Shown in pieces: positions 62,352 through 64,000 of a stretch of 64,000 nucleotides of DNA. Origin of the DNA: Synechococcus sp. RSCCF101 (GTDB taxonomy: Bacteria; Cyanobacteriota; Cyanobacteriia; PCC-6307; Cyanobiaceae); contig NZ_CP035632.1 in the NCBI RefSeq assembly GCF_008807075.1, positions 186,001 through 250,000 on the forward strand. Direction: 5' to 3'. The position numbers and the translations under genes are program-made. Positions within the stretch are counted from its first letter, which is position 1, and every line of letters starts with the position of its first letter. A model generated the notes under the pieces. That model was not told the DNA's origin, did no database searches, and was given only the letters and a program-made list of their open reading frames with translations.

Positions 62352-62525
62352 TCAGCCCAGGATGTTGGCCACGGCCCCTGCCGCTCCCAGCAGGAGAACG
62401 GTGAGGCTGATGGCGCCGATGGCCATCCAGGCGTGACGGTCGGCATCGGCCGCCGTCTCCCCGAACGCCATGGTCACCTCGTCGGCGTAGAGGTTGTCGT
62501 GGTTCTCCAGATCGTGCGTGTGCAT
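62352..62525 (-). CDS. 57-residue single-pass membrane protein
   Basis: On the minus strand ATG 62525 opens a 57-codon frame. The N-terminal half is acidic with several histidines (MHTHDLENHDNLYADEVT, then ADADRHAW), and one helix (MAIGAISLTVLLLGAAGAVANIL) ends the protein. The composition is non-random and the frame ends 11 bp before the start of the PAP/fibrillin gene on the same strand, so it looks like a real co-transcribed gene. No family is recognised. Confidence 0.65.
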   Translation of the reverse strand: MHTHDLENHDNLYADEVTMAFGETAADADRHAWMAIGAISLTVLLLGAAGAVANILG

Positions 62526-62612
62526 GGTGCCGGTGCGGTCTGCTGTACAGCTAGCGACGGCACGGCATGGGCGCCAACGGGAGGGTTGGACGCGCGCTGT
62601 CGGGGGCGGGGT

Positions 62613-62978
62613 TCAGTGGAAGGACCAGAGGCGCCGGATCTCCGGATCGTTCACCTGCCAGGCGTGGCAGGCCTCCTGCAGCGGCCCAGGCGGACGGATC
62701 GGTGAGAGGGAGCGGGCCTGCAGTTCATCCCGCAGCAGGCTGAGCCAGCGGCGCAGGTCGGCCCGGTGCTCGGGGTCGAGTCCGGGCTGCTCCAGCCGGC
62801 GCTCGAGCCACTCCCACTCGTAGAGGAGCATGCCGTCGCTGCAGGCCTTCAGCTGGGCGGGGTCAGCCCCGGCGGGCTGAGCGCCGGCGGAGTCGGCGGC
62901 CGTATCGGCGGAGCCCCCCGCGGTTCCGCTGCGGACGCGCTCGCCCAGCTGCTGCATGATCTGGCGGAGAAGGCTCAC
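62613..62978 (-). CDS. Hypothetical protein
   Basis: With GTG 62978 this is 121 residues. The start is supported by a GTGA overlap with the upstream gene's stop. An Ala/Gly-rich low-complexity stretch (about residues 16-40) separates a short N-terminal helix from a helical C-terminal part (LLYEWEWLERRLEQPGLDPEHRADLRRWLSLLRDELQARSL) rich in Trp, Arg and Glu. No family is recognised. Confidence 0.6.
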   Translation of the reverse strand: MSLLRQIMQQLGERVRSGTAGGSADTAADSAGAQPAGADPAQLKACSDGMLLYEWEWLERRLEQPGLDPEHRADLRRWLSLLRDELQARSLSPIRPPGPLQEACHAWQVNDPEIRRLWSFH

Positions 62979-63268
62979 CCCAGGCGGCGACGCTGGCCGG
63001 AGGCTAGGCCAGGCCGATGGCGGCGGCGCCCCAGAGGTTCGATCCACTGATCACGGATGAGGGCCTGGTGATCCCGGTTCTGTCTGCCCCCCGGCTGAAG
63101 GCGGCATCCCATCTGCACCGAACCCTGGTCGAGCAGGCGTCCCAGCCGCAGGGCCGTGGCCTCTTCCAGGCGGCTGAACTGCCCCTGATGCTCGACCAGC
63201 CAGGAGGTCTCCGCTTCGGTGATCACCCCGGAGGAGAGCGCCTCCAGGTAGAGCTCGCCGACCGTCAT
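62975..63268 (-). CDS. Small hypothetical protein
   Basis: This is a 97-residue protein starting MTVGELYLEALSSGVITEAETSWLVEHQGQFSR. The N-terminal ~60 residues are a tidy helical unit that looks conserved; the rest is Arg-rich. ATG 63268 is better than the frame's first ATG at 63346, which lies inside the inverted repeat region. It overlaps the next gene by four bases. Function unknown. Confidence 0.65.
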   Translation of the reverse strand: MTVGELYLEALSSGVITEAETSWLVEHQGQFSRLEEATALRLGRLLDQGSVQMGCRLQPGGRQNRDHQALIRDQWIEPLGRRRHRPGLASGQRRRLG

Positions 63269-63281
63269 GGCAATTGTTGAC

Positions 63282-63350
63282 TTCTGTGAAGCACTCTGGC
63301 GCGGCTGATGCCGGGCGTGGGCCGGAGGACCGAACCCACGCTTCACAGAA
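63282..63350. repeat. 11-bp perfect inverted repeat
   Basis: TTCTGTGAAGC at 63282-63292 and its exact reverse complement at 63340-63350 are separated by 47 bp that could also fold. It lies between the 97-residue gene and the aqpZ stop at 63359. With no T tract this is not a standard terminator. It may form a long stem in the aqpZ 3' region or be an operator for the adjacent operon, whose ATG lies 14 bp away. Confidence 0.6.
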
Positions 63351-63358
63351 CCGCTGAC

Positions 63359-64000
63359 TCAGCCCTCGGCGCCGTCGGAAGCGGCGCTTTCATCCAGCAG
63401 GGCGCGGTAGACGAAACCCGCCAGCAGGGCGCCGGCAATCGGAGCCAGCCAGAACAACCAGAGCTGCCCGATCGCTTCGGTGCCCGCCCACAGGGCCACA
63501 CCGGTGCTGCGGGCGGGGTTCACCGAGGTGTTGGTGATCGGGATGCTGATCAGGTGGATCAGAGTCAGCGAGAGCCCGATCGGCACGCCAGCCAGATCGA
63601 CGATCGCGCGGCGGTCGGTGCTGCCCAGGATCACCAGCAGAAAGATGAAGGTGAGCACAACCTCGATCACCAGGGCCGCTGCCAGGTTGTAGCCGCCGGG
63701 GGAGTGGGCGCCGAATCCGTTGGTGGCTAGCGGTGTGGGGCCCACCAGGGCGAATCCCTCACGGCCGGAGGCGATCGCCAGCAGCAATCCGCCCGCGATG
63801 ATCCCGCCCAGCACCTGGGCGGAGATGTAGGGGAGCAGGCCGCTGCCGGGGAAGCGTCCACCGGCCCAGAGGCCGAAGCTCACGGCGGGGTTGATGTGGC
63901 AACCGGAGATATGACCGATGGCGAAGGCCATGGTCAGCAGGGTGAGGCCGAAGGCCAGGGACACGCCGAGGAAGCCGAGCCCGAGGGGGTTCACGGCGGG
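63359..64000 (-). CDS. aqpZ: Aquaporin Z-type channel (5' end outside window)
   Basis: This is a water-channel protein of the MIP family, truncated at the right edge after about 30 missing N-terminal residues. Both NPA boxes are present ([14 protein letters not shown] and [13 protein letters not shown]), with the cysteine before the first NPA region. The six-helix pattern is complete from helix 2 on, and the selectivity-filter arginine follows the second NPA (NPARS). A C-terminal polar tail ([11 protein letters not shown]) ends the protein. AqpZ in cyanobacteria helps water flux during osmotic change. Confidence 0.93.
   Translation of the reverse strand, partial: PAVNPLGLGFLGVSLAFGLTLLTMAFAIGHISGCHINPAVSFGLWAGGRFPGSGLLPYISAQVLGGIIAGGLLLAIASGREGFALVGPTPLATNGFGAHSPGGYNLAAALVIEVVLTFIFLLVILGSTDRRAIVDLAGVPIGLSLTLIHLISIPITNTSVNPARSTGVALWAGTEAIGQLWLFWLAPIAGALLAGFVYRALLDESAASDGAEG

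Overview
The window is about 64 kb of very GC-rich DNA with closely packed genes on both strands. It looks like a chromosome segment from a unicellular picocyanobacterium of the Cyanobium / Synechococcus type. The evidence is a ferredoxin-NADP reductase with a CpcD-like phycobilisome-linker domain, the circadian output kinase SasA, the OpcA-Zwf pair, glucosylglycerol-phosphate phosphatase StpA, a crtE-DUF212 gene pair, and scattered GCGATCGC (HIP1) octamers. No rRNA, CRISPR array, prophage or transposase is visible. One tRNA gene, tRNA-Glu(UUC), is present.

Layout. 0-2.4 kb: the 3' end of crtE, a DUF212 membrane phosphatase-like gene and a frameshifted SF1 helicase. 2.3-7.7 kb (minus strand): an SfLAP/GAP membrane protein, acylphosphatase, cobyrinate a,c-diamide synthase, and opcA-zwf for the oxidative pentose phosphate pathway. 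7.8-17.2 kb: petH, an SRPBCC protein, tRNA-Glu, sasA, pepN, glgX and an MBL-fold protein. 17.4-23.6 kb: HU, gluQ, a run of small zinc-ribbon, membrane and secreted unknowns, a methylglyoxal-synthase-like/lipid-kinase fusion coupled to a metallophosphoesterase, and two small ORFs. 23.6-28.6 kb: a single 1595-residue CheB-CheR-PAS-GGDEF-EAL fusion, less GC-rich at its 5' end than its neighbours and preceded by a 12-bp tandem repeat that abuts the start codon. 28.6-34.4 kb: an AI-2E-type permease, a zinc alcohol dehydrogenase, then a coupled hybrid kinase / Hpt / REC-PP2C set with a convergent STAS gene, which reads as a phosphorelay feeding a partner-switching module. 34.5-38.5 kb: ppsA coupled to an APH-like/P-loop kinase fusion. 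38.5-42.1 kb: a VWA-carrying solute-binding lipoprotein and its membrane neighbour, facing a VWA-less paralogue (frameshifted). 42.2-49.3 kb: a small conserved protein, a CPA2-type antiporter, a lipoprotein, an SDR/CrtISO-like oxidoreductase pair, a histidine phosphatase with pgi, and a universal stress protein. 49.3-53.7 kb: a coupled plus-strand run around stpA. 53.7-60.4 kb: an NCS2 permease facing alkB, then a coupled rhomboid / DCC thiol protein / GGDEF-EAL run, then arsS. 60.4-64 kb: secreted unknowns, a short SepF-core protein, a PAP/fibrillin protein, small unknowns, and the 3' part of an aquaporin.

Central carbon metabolism is well represented: zwf, opcA, pgi, glgX and ppsA. Signalling is also dense for a picocyanobacterium, with SasA, the CheB-CheR fusion, the phosphorelay/partner-switch set and a second GGDEF/EAL protein.

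Three genes (helicase, VWA-less binding protein, second GGDEF/EAL protein) are broken by four frameshifts. Each lies in a run of six or seven C or G, and each is repaired by adding one base to the run. Missed bases in homopolymers explain this better than true gene decay. Starts given as GTG or TTG, or discussed as alternatives, are less certain than the frames themselves.
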